Shown: positions 40,137 through 49,301, counted from the first letter of the stretch. The stretch: DNA of 64,000 nt from Streptomyces sp. APSN-46.1 (GCF_022815725.1 NZ_JALGRF010000001.1:682001-746000), one strand, 5' to 3'. The notes: generated by a model not told the origin, from the sequence alone. Numbers and translations are program-made.

Positions 40137-41033
40137 ATGGATCCCGAACTCGAAGCATTCATCCCGTTTCTCCCGCAACTCGACCTGAACGACCCGGTCA
40201 CCTCGCGCAAGGACTTCGCCGAGCGTGCCGCCGCGGCGCCGGCACCGGACACCTCGAACATGAAGGTCGAGGACCGCACGGTGTCCGCCGATCCGGACGT
40301 GGCGGTGCGGGTCTATCGCCCGCACCGGGCACAAGGCGCCATCGTCTGGCTGCACGGCGGCGGCGGAGTCTTCGGTGACCTGGACACCGAGCATCCTTGG
40401 GCCGCCCGGATCGCGGACCTCTCCGGGGCCGTGGTGATCTCGGTGGGCTACCGCCTGGCGCCCGAGCACCGTTTCCCGGCCGCCCTGGACGACGCCTGCG
40501 CCGTACTGACCTGGGCGGCCGAGCACGCGGACGAACTCGGCATCGACCCGGCCCGGATCGCGGTCGGAGGGCACAGTGCCGGCGCGAACCTCGCGGCCGC
40601 GGTGGCGTTGCGGGCGCGTGACGAGGAAGGGCCGGCGATCCGCTTCCAACTGCTCAACCAGCCGGGACTGGACGACCGGCGGGAGACGTGGTCGGCGCGG
40701 ACCTTCACCGACACGCCCTGGTTCAATCGCGACAAGCTCGCCGCAGCGTGGCGGCACTACCTGGGCTCCCAGCCCGCCACACCGTACGCCGCCCCCGCGC
40801 GGGCCGCCGATCTGTCCGGCCTGCCACCGGCCTACATCGCGACCGCGGAGTTCTGTCCGAACCGCGACGAGGGCATCGAGTACGCGCTGCGCCTGATGCG
40901 GGCGGGCGTGTCGGTCGAGCTGCACCAGTGGGCCGGCACCTTCCACGGGTCACAGGCGATCCTGTCCGCCGCGGTCTCGCAGCGGCAGAACGCCGAACTC
41001 GGCGCCGCTCTGCGCCGCGCGCTGGCCGAGTGA
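40137..41033 (+). CDS. Alpha/beta hydrolase, hormone-sensitive lipase family esterase
   Basis: 298 residues. IVWLHGGGGVFGD is the oxyanion-hole HGGG motif of the HSL/AChE-like esterases, VGGHSAGANLAAAVAL holds the nucleophile serine (G-H-S-A-G), a DPxxD-like segment sits at FCPNRDEGIEYA, and the histidine is in WAGTFHGSQ. It hydrolyses short acyl or aryl esters in the cytoplasm. The ATG at 40137 has GAGGA at 9 bases; earlier in-frame codons reach back under the PucR start. Probably regulated by PucR, which is divergent. Confidence 0.9.
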   Translation: MDPELEAFIPFLPQLDLNDPVTSRKDFAERAAAAPAPDTSNMKVEDRTVSADPDVAVRVYRPHRAQGAIVWLHGGGGVFGDLDTEHPWAARIADLSGAVVISVGYRLAPEHRFPAALDDACAVLTWAAEHADELGIDPARIAVGGHSAGANLAAAVALRARDEEGPAIRFQLLNQPGLDDRRETWSARTFTDTPWFNRDKLAAAWRHYLGSQPATPYAAPARAADLSGLPPAYIATAEFCPNRDEGIEYALRLMRAGVSVELHQWAGTFHGSQAILSAAVSQRQNAELGAALRRALAE

Positions 41034-41052
41034 GCCGTGGATGTCGAAGAGC

Positions 41053-41069
41053 ACGGGGAGAGTCCCCGT
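41053..41069 (+). terminator. Short hairpin between esterase and serine hydrolase
   Basis: A 7-bp stem ACGGGGA/TCCCCGT around a GAG loop, 20 bases after the esterase stop; GAGTCCCCGT is repeated once more just downstream. It could be a weak terminator or attenuator before the serine hydrolase gene. Confidence 0.4.
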
Positions 41070-41114
41070 TGCAGAGTCCCCGTCGCACTCATCGCTCGTG
41101 AAAGGACGTCTGTC

Positions 41115-42350
41115 TTGAAGATCCGACTGGTGTTATGTGCAAGCGTGGCCGCGCTGAGTGTTTGCGCGGGCACGGTGGCGGCAGCTCCCGCACCCGACGG
41201 GACAAGGACGGCCGTGCCGGCCGGCAGTCCGAGCCCGTCGACCCCGTCGACCGGCTTCGATCCCGCGGAGGTGAAGTCCGCCATGGACGGTGTCCACCGC
41301 GCGGGGGTGCCGGGGGTGTACGCCGAGGTGCGCGATACCGGCCGGACATGGCGCGGCGCTTCCGGGGTCGCCGATGTCGGGACCGGCCGTCCCGTCAGGC
41401 CCGACATGCGCCAGCGCGTCGGCAGCATCACCAAGACCTTCACCGCCGCCGCCGTCATGCAGCAGGTCGAGCAGGGCCGGATCCAGCTCGATGCGCCGAT
41501 CGGCGGCTATCTGCCGCGGCTGGTGCCGGGAGAGCGCGGCAGGAAGATCACCGTCCGGATGCTGCTCAACAACACCAGCGGCATCCCCGACTACATCCGC
41601 TATGCGTTCCCTTCTCTGCGGGACATGTCACCCGAGAGCCTGGACGACAACCGGTTCAGGCGGTTCCGCCCGGCCGAGCTGATCGAGATGGGGCTCACGG
41701 CGCCTCCCGCCGGCGAGCCCGGAGCCACTCCGGGGGTGTATTCCAACACCAATTACCTGCTCCTCGGCCAACTCCTGGAGCAGGTGACCGGTACCACCGC
41801 CGAGGAGTACATCACCCGCAACGTCATCGAGCGTGCCGGGCTCCGGCACACCGAGTTTCCGGCCGGGCCGCGTATCGAGGGGCCGCACTCGCGGATGTAC
41901 GAGGCTCTGTGGGGCGTGATCGACCCGCCGCGCGACTACAGCGTCTACAACACGTCCTGGACGGGAACCGGGGCCGCTCTCGTATCGACCATGGAGGATC
42001 TCAACCGTTTCTACGCCGAGCTGCTCGACGGCAAGATCGTCAACCAGTCGTCGCTGGCACAGATGCGGCGCACGGTCCCGGTCATCGCCCTGGACGGATC
42101 GACGATCGAGTACGGCCTCGGCCTGCACAAGGTCGACCGCCCGGGCTGCGGCACCTTCTGGGGCCACGGCGGCACGGTCTGGGGGGCCGGAACGATGTCC
42201 CTGACCCGGGCCGACGGCCGGCGCCAGATGTCCGTCGCGATCAACCTCCAGAGGTGGAACACGCCGGACTCCTCGGGGAAACCGCAGCACCACCCCATCG
42301 ACGACGCGCTGGAGACGCTGTACCAGCAAGCGATGTGCGGAAGCGGATGA
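41115..42350 (+). CDS. Secreted serine hydrolase, class C beta-lactamase/DD-peptidase family
   Basis: 411 residues. A signal peptide (RLVLCASVAALSVCAGTVAAAPAP) precedes a class C fold with the three active-site motifs: SITK (RVGSITKTFTAA), the tyrosine motif YSNTNY, and HGG in FWGHGGTVWGAG. Relatives include D-alanyl-D-alanine carboxypeptidases, esterases and beta-lactamases acting outside the cell. The start is a TTG at 41115 with AAAGGA upstream. The protein at 52291 is a paralogue with the same motifs and layout. Confidence 0.9.
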   Translation: MKIRLVLCASVAALSVCAGTVAAAPAPDGTRTAVPAGSPSPSTPSTGFDPAEVKSAMDGVHRAGVPGVYAEVRDTGRTWRGASGVADVGTGRPVRPDMRQRVGSITKTFTAAAVMQQVEQGRIQLDAPIGGYLPRLVPGERGRKITVRMLLNNTSGIPDYIRYAFPSLRDMSPESLDDNRFRRFRPAELIEMGLTAPPAGEPGATPGVYSNTNYLLLGQLLEQVTGTTAEEYITRNVIERAGLRHTEFPAGPRIEGPHSRMYEALWGVIDPPRDYSVYNTSWTGTGAALVSTMEDLNRFYAELLDGKIVNQSSLAQMRRTVPVIALDGSTIEYGLGLHKVDRPGCGTFWGHGGTVWGAGTMSLTRADGRRQMSVAINLQRWNTPDSSGKPQHHPIDDALETLYQQAMCGSG

Positions 42351-42556
42351 ACGGTGGCGGCGCGCGAGATCCGGTATCGCTAGCCGCTGTTCGCGGAGAA
42401 GTGCTGGTAGTCCGGGTTGCTCCAACGCCCTGCGGCGCCGGGCGACGCCCGAGATGTGCGCGACGCGGAACCGGGTCACCATTGCGTAAGGCTGGGCGGG
42501 CCGGCGCACAGGCGCCGGCACGAGAAGGACGGCACATCCCGGTCAGGAGACGACGC

Positions 42557-42664
42557 ATGCACCTGGACCAGTCACAAAAAGCATGGGCCATGATCATCGT
42601 CGTCGTCACCGTCATCCTCGCAAATCTCGCAGCGATCATCCTGATGAACAACATCGGGCGGTAA
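42557..42664 (+). CDS. 35-residue membrane peptide
   Basis: A short open frame, MHLDQSQKAWAM followed by one hydrophobic helix (IIVVVTVILANLAAIILM) and a basic end NNIGR. A clear AGGAG lies 8 bases before the ATG, and the stop is followed by ordinary non-coding sequence. No family is recognised. It stands alone between the serine hydrolase and the convergent IMP dehydrogenase; a role as a membrane-active regulator peptide or toxin is possible but not shown. Confidence 0.6.
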   Translation: MHLDQSQKAWAMIIVVVTVILANLAAIILMNNIGR

Positions 42665-42758
42665 CCACGACGAACAGCAGCTGCGCCCCAGGAGCACGTC
42701 GCCCCCGCCACCCGGAACGCAGGGGGTGGCGGAGACGACGCGGCTGGCAGATCGTGTG

Positions 42759-44252
42759 TCACTCGCCGGAATCGACGGACCGCTCCCGCAGCCGCACCTC
42801 GGCGGTGTTCTGCTCGTAGGACCGCTCGGAAACCTGGACCATGACCGCCTCCTCGTGGAACTGCTTCAGCGTGGTCGCACCGCAGCTGATCATGGTGGCG
42901 GTCAGCTTCGACCTGGTCAGCTCTACGTTGTCGTACAGGCTGCCCGCATAGGGCACGAAGCCGTCCACGCCCTCCTCGAAGGCGATCTCGTCGCTCTGCC
43001 CGTAGCGGGCAGCGTTCTGGGCGCGCCTTGATCCCTCGCCCCAGTACTCCTTGTAGTACTGGCCGTCCACGCGGACCTTGCGTGAGGGGGACTCGTCGAA
43101 GCGTGCGAAGTACCGTCCCAGCATGACGAAGTCCGTGCCGATCGCGAAGGCGATCGCCATGTGGTAGTCGCTGAGCAGCCCGCCGTCGCAGCAGATCGGT
43201 ACGTAGATGCCGGTCTCGGCGGCGTACGCGTCCCGCTCCTTGACCACGTCGATCAGCGCGGAGGCCTGACCTCGGCCGATGCCCTTCTGGTCACGGGTGA
43301 TGCAGATCGATCCGCCACCGATTCCGACCTTCACGAAATCGGCCCCGGCCTCCGCCAGATACCGGAACGCACGCCCGTCGACGACATTCCCCGCACCTAC
43401 GAACACGTCATTCCCGTACTTTGCGCGCACGGATTCCAGGGCCTTCTTCTGGTAGACGGAATAGCCGTCCGATGAATCGAGGCACAAAACGTCCGCTCCG
43501 GCCTCGACCAAAGCGGGGACGCGCTCCTCGAAGTCACGGGAGTTGATGCCGGCGCCGACCCGGAATCGCTTCTGGTCGTCCACGGACGCAATGTGGAACG
43601 TCTTGTGTGCCTGGTAATCCCGCTTGAGGACCAGCGAGGCGAGCCGGTCTCCGTCCACGACCGGCAGTACGTCCAGTCGCTGCTCCCAGATGAGTTCGTT
43701 CGCCTCCGACAGGCTGATCGTGGACGGGGCCGTCCTCAGCTGGTCGCGGGGGCGCATCCGGGCTGTGACGATCTCGCCGGCACCGTGGCGCTTGGTGTGG
43801 AAGTCCTCCAGGCCGATCACACCGAGGAACTTGCCGTCCGCACTGCCGTTCTCCGTGACGACGGCTACGCCCTGGTCCACCTCGGCCAGTAGCCGGGCGA
43901 CTTCGCCCAGGGTGGTGGACGGTTTGACGTTGACCTCGCTGGTGCGGAAGCCGGCCTTGTGGCGCTTGACCGCGCGCACATCATCGGCCTGATCGGCGAT
44001 GGGCTGGTTCTGGTGGACAAAGGACAGCCCTCCGCTCTGGGCGAGGGCGACCGCCAGCTTCGGCGAAGAGACCGCCTGCATGATCGCGCTCACCAGGGGG
44101 GTGGCGATCCGGACCGGCGAATCCTCCCCGACCTTGTGCCGCACGACGGACGTGGTCAGATCCACATTCTGCGGAGTGCACTCTTCCGTCGTGAGCCCCG
44201 GCAGAAGGAGGAATTCGTTCAGCGTGCGAGAAGTCTCGTCGAGGATTTTCAC
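42759..44252 (-). CDS. guaB: IMP dehydrogenase, divergent type
   Basis: 497 residues of the IMPDH/GMPR barrel with a CBS pair between about residues 95 and 215 (the [15 protein letters not shown] region and [16 protein letters not shown]). The catalytic loop reads [11 protein letters not shown], with the active cysteine kept but Gly-Gly and Ile in place of the usual GPGSICTTR; it is followed by DQKGIGRGQ. The flap [13 protein letters not shown] is unlike common bacterial GuaB and recalls protist-type IMPDH. It oxidises IMP to XMP with NAD in guanine synthesis. Clear AGGAG before the ATG. Probably an additional copy, as no guaA or second IMPDH is near. Confidence 0.9.
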   Translation of the reverse strand: MKILDETSRTLNEFLLLPGLTTEECTPQNVDLTTSVVRHKVGEDSPVRIATPLVSAIMQAVSSPKLAVALAQSGGLSFVHQNQPIADQADDVRAVKRHKAGFRTSEVNVKPSTTLGEVARLLAEVDQGVAVVTENGSADGKFLGVIGLEDFHTKRHGAGEIVTARMRPRDQLRTAPSTISLSEANELIWEQRLDVLPVVDGDRLASLVLKRDYQAHKTFHIASVDDQKRFRVGAGINSRDFEERVPALVEAGADVLCLDSSDGYSVYQKKALESVRAKYGNDVFVGAGNVVDGRAFRYLAEAGADFVKVGIGGGSICITRDQKGIGRGQASALIDVVKERDAYAAETGIYVPICCDGGLLSDYHMAIAFAIGTDFVMLGRYFARFDESPSRKVRVDGQYYKEYWGEGSRRAQNAARYGQSDEIAFEEGVDGFVPYAGSLYDNVELTRSKLTATMISCGATTLKQFHEEAVMVQVSERSYEQNTAEVRLRERSVDSGE

Positions 44253-44532
44253 ATGGTCTCCTGAAGGGAGCCTGCGATCCGATATTCGCCGGAGTCAGCA
44301 GGCTCTGACGGGCACAGTAAATCGGCGCCGACCTGCAGTGCGTATCCGGAAGAACCCGTCTGGAAAATGTCCGATGACGAGCGCACAGAGGTGGGCCGGT
44401 GCCAACGCTGAAGACACGGCGTCGCGATTGAACCGCTCCAGCGCTGCACAGGCGCTGACTTCCATTGCGCCATACAAGATCCTACCGCACCCCACGTGCC
44501 TGAAAGGTTGGCTTGTGGCGGTGCGGCAGTGT

Positions 44533-45702
44533 TCACAGCCCACGCGGCGGAACCGGAACCGGCAACCGTGGCACCGGCTTTGACGAGTTCGTCGACTGCG
44601 GCGCACCCGCCGGCCGTGCCGTGTGGTGGTCGAGGGCGGCGTGCGGATCGGCGCCTACGGGTGTGTGGTCCGTGTGGACGGTGGCTGCCGTCAGCCGCGG
44701 CACAGCGTGGATGAGCGCGTGCTCGGCGGCAACGGCGATGCGGTGGGCTTGGACGACGGTCAGCTGCGGGTCGACGACGATCTCGGCTTCGGCGCGCAGG
44801 GCGTGGCCGATCCACCGCATCCTCACCTGCCCGGTGGCGCGTACCCCGTCGACACCTCGCAGGGCGGTGTCGGCGGTGGCGACGAGTCCGGGGTCGACGG
44901 AATCCATCAGCCGCCGGAAAACCTCGCGGGCGGCGTCCTTGAGGACCAGCAGGATGGCGAAGGTGATGAGCAGGCCGACGACGGGATCGGCGGCCCGCCA
45001 GCCGAGTGCGGCGCCGCCTGCGCCCAGCAGGACGGCCAGGGAGGTGAAGCCGTCGGTTCGAGCGTGCAGGCCGTCGGCGACGAGCGCGGCGGAGCCGATG
45101 CGGTGGCCGGTGCGGATGCGGTAGCGGGCCACCCATTCGTTGCCGATGAAGCCGGCGAGCGCGGCGCCTGAGACGGCCCACAGGTGGGTGACGTCGCGGG
45201 GGTCGAGCAGCCGGTCGACGGCCGCGTGGGCGGCCAGGGCCGCGGACGCGGCGATGGTCGCGACGATGACGATGCCGGCCAGGTCCTCGGCCCGGCCGTA
45301 GCCGTAGGTGTAGCGGCGGTTCGCCGCCCGCCGTCCGAGGAGGAAGGCGATCCCCAGCGGGACGGCGGTCAGCGCGTCGGCGGCATTGTGGATGGTGTCA
45401 CCGAGCAGGGCCACCGACCCCGACAGGGCGACGATCACACCCTGGACGATGGCGGTGACGCCCAGGACGACGAGCGAGATCCACAACGTGCGCATGCCCT
45501 CGCGGGAGGTCTCCATCGCCGCATCGACCTTGTCGGCGGCCTCGTGGCTGTGCGGCCTCACCCCATGGGCGAGTTGATGCCGCAAACGCGCCGGCCAGGG
45601 GGCACGGTGGTGATGACCGTACCCGGTGTCGCCGTGACCGTGACCGTGTTGGTGTCCGTGGCCTTGGCGGCCGTCTGGGTGAGTGTGCTCGCTACCCTCC
45701 AT
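44533..45702 (-). CDS. Cation diffusion facilitator (CDF) metal exporter
   Basis: About 389 residues. The N-terminus is a histidine-rich metal-binding strip (HTHPDGRQGHGHQHGHGHGD and on to HHHRAPW). Six spans follow, with the CDF signature SLVVLGVTAIVQGVIVALSGSVALLGDTIHNAADAL; the metal-site residues are D-x-x-H-N-x-x-D in span 2 and H-x-x-D in span 5 (DGLHARTDG). The C-terminal cytoplasmic domain is present. It exports zinc, cobalt, nickel or cadmium by proton exchange. An in-frame GTG at 45711 is a possible earlier start. A 280-base gap without a gene separates it from guaB. Confidence 0.92.
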   Translation of the reverse strand: MEGSEHTHPDGRQGHGHQHGHGHGDTGYGHHHRAPWPARLRHQLAHGVRPHSHEAADKVDAAMETSREGMRTLWISLVVLGVTAIVQGVIVALSGSVALLGDTIHNAADALTAVPLGIAFLLGRRAANRRYTYGYGRAEDLAGIVIVATIAASAALAAHAAVDRLLDPRDVTHLWAVSGAALAGFIGNEWVARYRIRTGHRIGSAALVADGLHARTDGFTSLAVLLGAGGAALGWRAADPVVGLLITFAILLVLKDAAREVFRRLMDSVDPGLVATADTALRGVDGVRATGQVRMRWIGHALRAEAEIVVDPQLTVVQAHRIAVAAEHALIHAVPRLTAATVHTDHTPVGADPHAALDHHTARPAGAPQSTNSSKPVPRLPVPVPPRGL

Positions 45703-45860
45703 GCGCCTCACCGTGGCACAGCGAGTCGATTGCGGCTACAGCCGTCGTACACCCTGTGACCAGCTGCGATGTGCTCGCAACAGCATGGCGGGGGCAGCTG
45801 GTCCACAACGCGCGGCCGCCTGCCGGAATCGTCGGCCTTGCGTCGGCCTTCCCGCGCACT

Positions 45861-46280
45861 TCAGAGGAGTTCGACGGCCGGGTACTCCTCGGCGTACGAG
45901 TCGCCGTTGGCGCCGTAGTAGGTGCAGGTGCGGGCGGTCGTGTCGACGTCGTACCAGATGATCCCCGCGTTCCAGCAGCCCCGGACGAACTCGGGGAACG
46001 TCGTCTCGCCGGCCTGATCCGCGCGCAGTGCCGCGATGAGTGCGGCCCGGTCGAACCGGGGTGCTGCCGTGAAGCCGGTCACGAGGGGTTCGCCCTGGAC
46101 GACGACGTCTCCGTGTTCGGTCAGGTACAGGAAGGCGTTGGCCGGGACGGCCATGCGGCAGTGGGTCACGCCGGCCTGGCGCAGGCTTTCGGCGAGGTAG
46201 GGAAAGCCGCCGACCTCGGGACGGGCGGCCTCGCCGCGTTCCATGGCGGCCTGCAGTCGGCTGATCGCGTCGGTGGTCAT
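45861..46280 (-). CDS. DUF1398 family protein
   Basis: 139 residues: a helical N-terminus (DAISRLQAAMERGEAA), FPYLAESLRQAGVTHCRMAVPANAFLYLTEHGDVV, and a C-terminal FPEFVRGCWNAGIIWYDVDTTARTCTYYGANGDSY. This pattern matches DUF1398 (YbcV-like) proteins, found in enteric phage remnants and scattered actinobacteria; the function is unknown. The ATG at 46280 has AGGAG. It is divergent from the MarR repressor and shares a perfect palindrome with it, so it is the likely target of that repressor. Confidence 0.82.
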   Translation of the reverse strand: MTTDAISRLQAAMERGEAARPEVGGFPYLAESLRQAGVTHCRMAVPANAFLYLTEHGDVVVQGEPLVTGFTAAPRFDRAALIAALRADQAGETTFPEFVRGCWNAGIIWYDVDTTARTCTYYGANGDSYAEEYPAVELL

Positions 46281-46362
46281 GGTGTTACTCCTGGGGGTCT
46301 CTGACGGGAGTGTGCGTGCGCCTCGAAGGCGATGTCCGCATCTGACATAATGATGCCATAGT

Positions 46363-46376
46363 GACAACATGTTGTC
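46363..46376 (+). promoter_or_regulatory. Perfect 14-bp palindrome, likely MarR operator
   Basis: GACAACATGTTGTC, a perfect two-fold palindrome in the 122-base gap between DUF1398 and marR. On the minus strand its right arm supplies TTGTCA, a possible -35 box for DUF1398, while on the plus strand it lies just downstream of a CATAAT -10-like hexamer, so one bound dimer could block both genes. Confidence 0.72.
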
Positions 46377-46402
46377 TGATTGAGTGGAGGTGAAACCTCG
46401 GG

Positions 46403-46906
46403 ATGGCAGCGCAGGAACTGGCACTTCTCGTGGCCGACGTCTTCGAGGCCGCGGGCGCGTTGCGCCGCGCGGGCGAGGCGCTGGCGGCGGCGGAAGGGCA
46501 GACACAGGCCCGCTGGCAGCTGATGAGCGTGGTCAGCGAGGGGGCCCTGCCGGTGGCGCGGGCCGCGCGCCGTCTCGGTGTGGCCCGGCAGGGCGTGCAG
46601 CGCATCGCCAACGAGCTCGTCCACGACGGCCTCGCGGAGTACCGGGACAACCCCGATCACCGCACATCGCCCCTGCTCGCCCTGACCGACGCCGGCCGGC
46701 AGGCCCTGGACGCCATCACCGCCGGCGCCGCGGCCGCGCACCAGGCGATGGGCGAGGGGATCGCGGAGGACGACCTGGCGGCCGTACGGGCCCTGCTGCG
46801 ACGACTGACGCGGCAGACCGACGACTGGACGGACACCGCCGTCGGACCGGTACGCGGTGCCCGACCGCCCGCCGGGACCGGGGTCAGGCGCGAGGGGGAC
46901 GCATGA
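46403..46906 (+). CDS. MarR-family transcriptional regulator
   Basis: 167 residues. The winged helix is ARWQLMSVVSEGALPVARAARRLGVARQGVQRIANELVHDGLAEYRDNPDHRTSPLLALTDAGRQAL, with the D-x-R wing (DHRTS) that contacts DNA. It likely senses a small aromatic or oxidant. The site GGAGGTG precedes the ATG by 10 bases. The stop overlaps the ATG of the AlkD-like gene (ATGA), so they are one operon; the divergent DUF1398 gene is probably also controlled through the palindrome at 46363. Confidence 0.92.
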   Translation: MAAQELALLVADVFEAAGALRRAGEALAAAEGQTQARWQLMSVVSEGALPVARAARRLGVARQGVQRIANELVHDGLAEYRDNPDHRTSPLLALTDAGRQALDAITAGAAAAHQAMGEGIAEDDLAAVRALLRRLTRQTDDWTDTAVGPVRGARPPAGTGVRREGDA

Positions 46907-47622
46907 AGGCGGATACCGCCGCACCGGGCGGCCCGGTCGAGGACCTCCGCACCGCGTTGCGCGCGCTGGCCGATCCCGTCCGGGCCGACCAGCAGCGCAC
47001 GTACCTGCACAGCGAGCTCACCCACCTCGGGGTTCGTATACCGGACTTGCGCCGCTGCGTCATCGACGCCCGCCGGACGATGGGGGCACTGCCCGGCCCG
47101 GACGCGCTGGCTCTCGCGCGGGATCTGTGGTCTCCGCCGGAGAGCGACGCGATCCCTGTGTACGAGTACCGCCGGGCAGCCGTTGAAGTGCTGGTGCAGT
47201 ACCAGGGGTCGCTGAACGCCGAGGCCCTCAAGGATGTCGAGGACCTGTTGCGTGGGTGCCGCACCTGGGCGCTCGTGGATCCGCTGGCGGTCCACTGCGC
47301 CGGCGCCGTCGCCCTGCGCGACCCGGCCGCGGGCCCGGTGCTGGACCGTTGGATCACCGACCCGGACTTCTGGCTCCGTCGCTCCGCACTCCTCGCGCTG
47401 ATTCCCGGTATCCGCGCCGGCCGACCCGACCCTGAACGGCTCACCCGTTACGCGGACATCGTGGTCGGCGAGCGGGAGTTCTTCCTGCGCAAGGCACTGG
47501 GCTGGGTGCTCCGCGAGGCCTCCACCCACCACCCGCAACTCGTCATCGGCTGGCTGGATCGCCACGGCGGCAACGTCGCCCCCCTCACCCGCCGAGAGGC
47601 CCTCCGCCGCCTCACCAAGTGA
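46903..47622 (+). CDS. DNA alkylation repair protein, AlkD-like HEAT-repeat glycosylase
   Basis: 239 residues built of HEAT-like helix pairs. LRALADPVRADQQRTYLHSEL, HLGVRIPDLR, VYEYRRAAVEVLVQY, CRTWALVDPLAVHC, WITDPDFWLRRSALLALIPGI and FFLRKALGWVLREAS match the AlkD family, which removes positively charged alkylated bases without base flipping. The tryptophan and aspartate in the WALVDPL and W-x-x-D positions are the ones used for catalysis. Coupled to the MarR gene by ATGA, so alkylation repair may be induced by the MarR signal. Confidence 0.88.
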   Translation: MKADTAAPGGPVEDLRTALRALADPVRADQQRTYLHSELTHLGVRIPDLRRCVIDARRTMGALPGPDALALARDLWSPPESDAIPVYEYRRAAVEVLVQYQGSLNAEALKDVEDLLRGCRTWALVDPLAVHCAGAVALRDPAAGPVLDRWITDPDFWLRRSALLALIPGIRAGRPDPERLTRYADIVVGEREFFLRKALGWVLREASTHHPQLVIGWLDRHGGNVAPLTRREALRRLTK

Positions 47623-47810
47623 AAGGCAGCGCGGACGGTGCCGTCGCCCCGCCACGTACACGCATAACCTGCTCACCGTGTTGCGCTGGACGGGTGCTGC
47701 CGCACGGGGGTCTGAGCGCATCACCCGGACGCCGTGCCGGGTCATGCCGGCGTGACGGCGGTCGCCACGTTGACTTGCCGGAACAGAACGTTTCGAGAGG
47801 CAGGGTTGTC

Positions 47811-48308
47811 ATGGTGAGGCGTGGTCTGGCCGGCGGAGTGGTACTGGTGATGGCGGTGCTGGGTACGGCGGGCTGCTCGGACGGTGACGGCCCCGCCTCG
47901 GATGCCGCGTCCAAGGCGGCCTCGGCGGTGAAGTCCGTAGGTGCCGAGGTCTCCTCCGCGGCCGCCGAGGCGGCGTCCGCCGCCGCGTCGGCGGCAGCGG
48001 TCGCCAAGGGCAAGCTCGACGAGATCAAGGACGGTGTCGACGCCAAGAATGACGTCACGCTCGGCGCGCCGTCGACCGACGGCGACGGGCACACGGTGGT
48101 CCCGGTGACGGTGAAGAACACCGACAGCTCGAAGAAGTCGTTCGCGGTGCAGGTGAACTTCAAGGACGAGAGCGGCAAGCAGCTCGACACGGTCGTGGTG
48201 ACGATCACCGACGTCGCGGGGAACGCATCGGGGCAGGGCACCGCCCGCAGTACGCACAAGCTGTCGGGAACGGTCACGGCGGACTCGGACCGGGCTCTGC
48301 GTTATTGA
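47811..48308 (+). CDS. Lipoprotein with FxLYD-like domain
   Basis: 165 residues. A lipobox LGTAGC (Cys22) ends a short signal peptide (RRGLAGGVVLVMAVLGTAGC), so it is anchored to the outer face of the membrane. An Ala/Ser/Lys-rich helical stretch follows to about residue 80, then a beta domain with VVPVTVKNTDSSKKSFAVQVNF and VVVTITDVAGNASGQGTA. Domain plan resembles the secreted protein at 22337. ATG at 47811 with GAGAGG upstream; the frame opens far earlier without homology. Convergent with the reductase-like gene. Confidence 0.8.
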   Translation: MVRRGLAGGVVLVMAVLGTAGCSDGDGPASDAASKAASAVKSVGAEVSSAAAEAASAAASAAAVAKGKLDEIKDGVDAKNDVTLGAPSTDGDGHTVVPVTVKNTDSSKKSFAVQVNFKDESGKQLDTVVVTITDVAGNASGQGTARSTHKLSGTVTADSDRALRY

Positions 48309-48377
48309 CGGGCGTCCCTCCATCCGGCCGGCCGGGGCCGTCGGCGCCCAGAACCTGAGCGAGGTGGAGTCGCCGGG

Positions 48378-48992
48378 CTACGGCTCGGTCTGGGAAAGGT
48401 GCGCCTTGGCGTCGTCGTACGTGGCCTCGCCGGGCGACGTGTCGGGGGCGTAGAAGAGGTTCAGCACCCCCGTCCTGAACGTCTCGGACGATACGAGCTT
48501 CAGCGCGATAGGAGCATCGCGTTCCTCGAACAGGCGCAGGCCCTTCCCGACGGCGATCGGGTGCACCAGGAGGTTCAGTTCGTCCAGCAGCCCCGCGGCC
48601 AGCAGCTGGCGGACGACGGAGACCGAACCGCTGATCCAGATGGGGGTGCCCGGGCCGCCCTTCAGCTCGGCGACCGCCTCGACGAGGTCACCGCTGAGCT
48701 GCTCGGAGTTCCGCCAGGTCAAATCGAGCTGCCGGTTCGACACGACGAACTTGCGGGCATCACCGAGCATCTTGGCAAAGGGGGCGTCTTCTCCGCCCGC
48801 CTCCTCCCTCCCGGGCCAGGCCCCCGCGAAACTGTCGTAGGTCCTTCGGCCCAGCAGCAACGTATCCGCCGTGCCGAGGGTGGCGTCGACGGCCGCTCCC
48901 ATCTCCTCGTTGAAATAGGGGAAGTGCCATTGGTCGGGCGCCTCGACGACTCCGTCGAGGGCCATGAACAGCTGCGCGCTGATCTTCCTCAT
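48378..48992 (-). CDS. Dihydrofolate reductase-like (RibD C-terminal family) protein
   Basis: 204 residues. RKISAQLFMALDGVVEAPDQW, LGRRTYDSFAGAWP, KFVVSNRQLDLTWRNSEQL, PIWISGSVSVVRQLLAAGLLDELNLLVHPIAVGKGLRLF match the RibD-C/YwjB-type DHFR fold common in actinobacteria. It presumably reduces a pterin, riboflavin precursor or drug with NADPH, though no substrate is known. GGAGAG before the ATG. Convergent with the lipoprotein gene. Confidence 0.9.
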   Translation of the reverse strand: MRKISAQLFMALDGVVEAPDQWHFPYFNEEMGAAVDATLGTADTLLLGRRTYDSFAGAWPGREEAGGEDAPFAKMLGDARKFVVSNRQLDLTWRNSEQLSGDLVEAVAELKGGPGTPIWISGSVSVVRQLLAAGLLDELNLLVHPIAVGKGLRLFEERDAPIALKLVSSETFRTGVLNLFYAPDTSPGEATYDDAKAHLSQTEP

Positions 48993-49175
48993 GCCGGCTC
49001 TCCACAACGATCGCGGCCATGTCCCGACCAAAGTAGACGACGCGGGCGGGTTGAACCGGTTACGCCGCCCGCGGGGTGCGGCCGGCGGAGGCTCGTCGTG
49101 CGGGGTGAAGGAGGCGACTGACGCCACGGGCCGCATCGCCTGCCGTCGCCCGCTGTCGGATGGGCCATGTGCGGC

Positions 49176-49209
49176 AAAAGGCCCCGGCCTCCAGAAGGAG
49201 GCCGGGGCC
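49176..49209 (-). terminator. Terminator of the tRNA-Gly gene
   Basis: Perfect 13-bp stem GGCCCCGGCCTCC and complement with an AGAA loop, followed on the minus strand by a T run (CTTTTG). It begins 8 bases after the tRNA discriminator base. Confidence 0.9.
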
Positions 49210-49216
49210 GGTATCG

Positions 49217-49286
49217 AGCGCTGGGCAGGCCTTGCACCTGCATTCCCCCACGGGAAGTGGGGTGTCTTTCCTTGGACCACCAACGC
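49217..49286 (-). tRNA. tRNA-Gly (UCC), non-canonical
   Basis: A 70-base cloverleaf on the minus strand. Acceptor GCGTTGG pairs with CCAGCGC (one T-G wobble); D-stem GTC/GAC with a GG in the loop; anticodon stem CCCCA/TGGGG around loop CTTCCCG (anticodon TCC); 4-base variable loop GAAT; T-stem GCAGG/CCTGC with loop TGCAAGG. Glycine identity elements are all kept: U73, G1-C72, C2-G71, G3-C70, C35, C36. Two features are abnormal: G replaces T at T-loop position 55, and C stands at anticodon-loop position 37 where a purine is normal. CCA is not encoded. It has its own promoter and terminator, so it is probably expressed. Whether it serves translation is doubtful. Confidence 0.72.
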
Positions 49287-49301
49287 CAGTCCCGCCACCG
49301 G

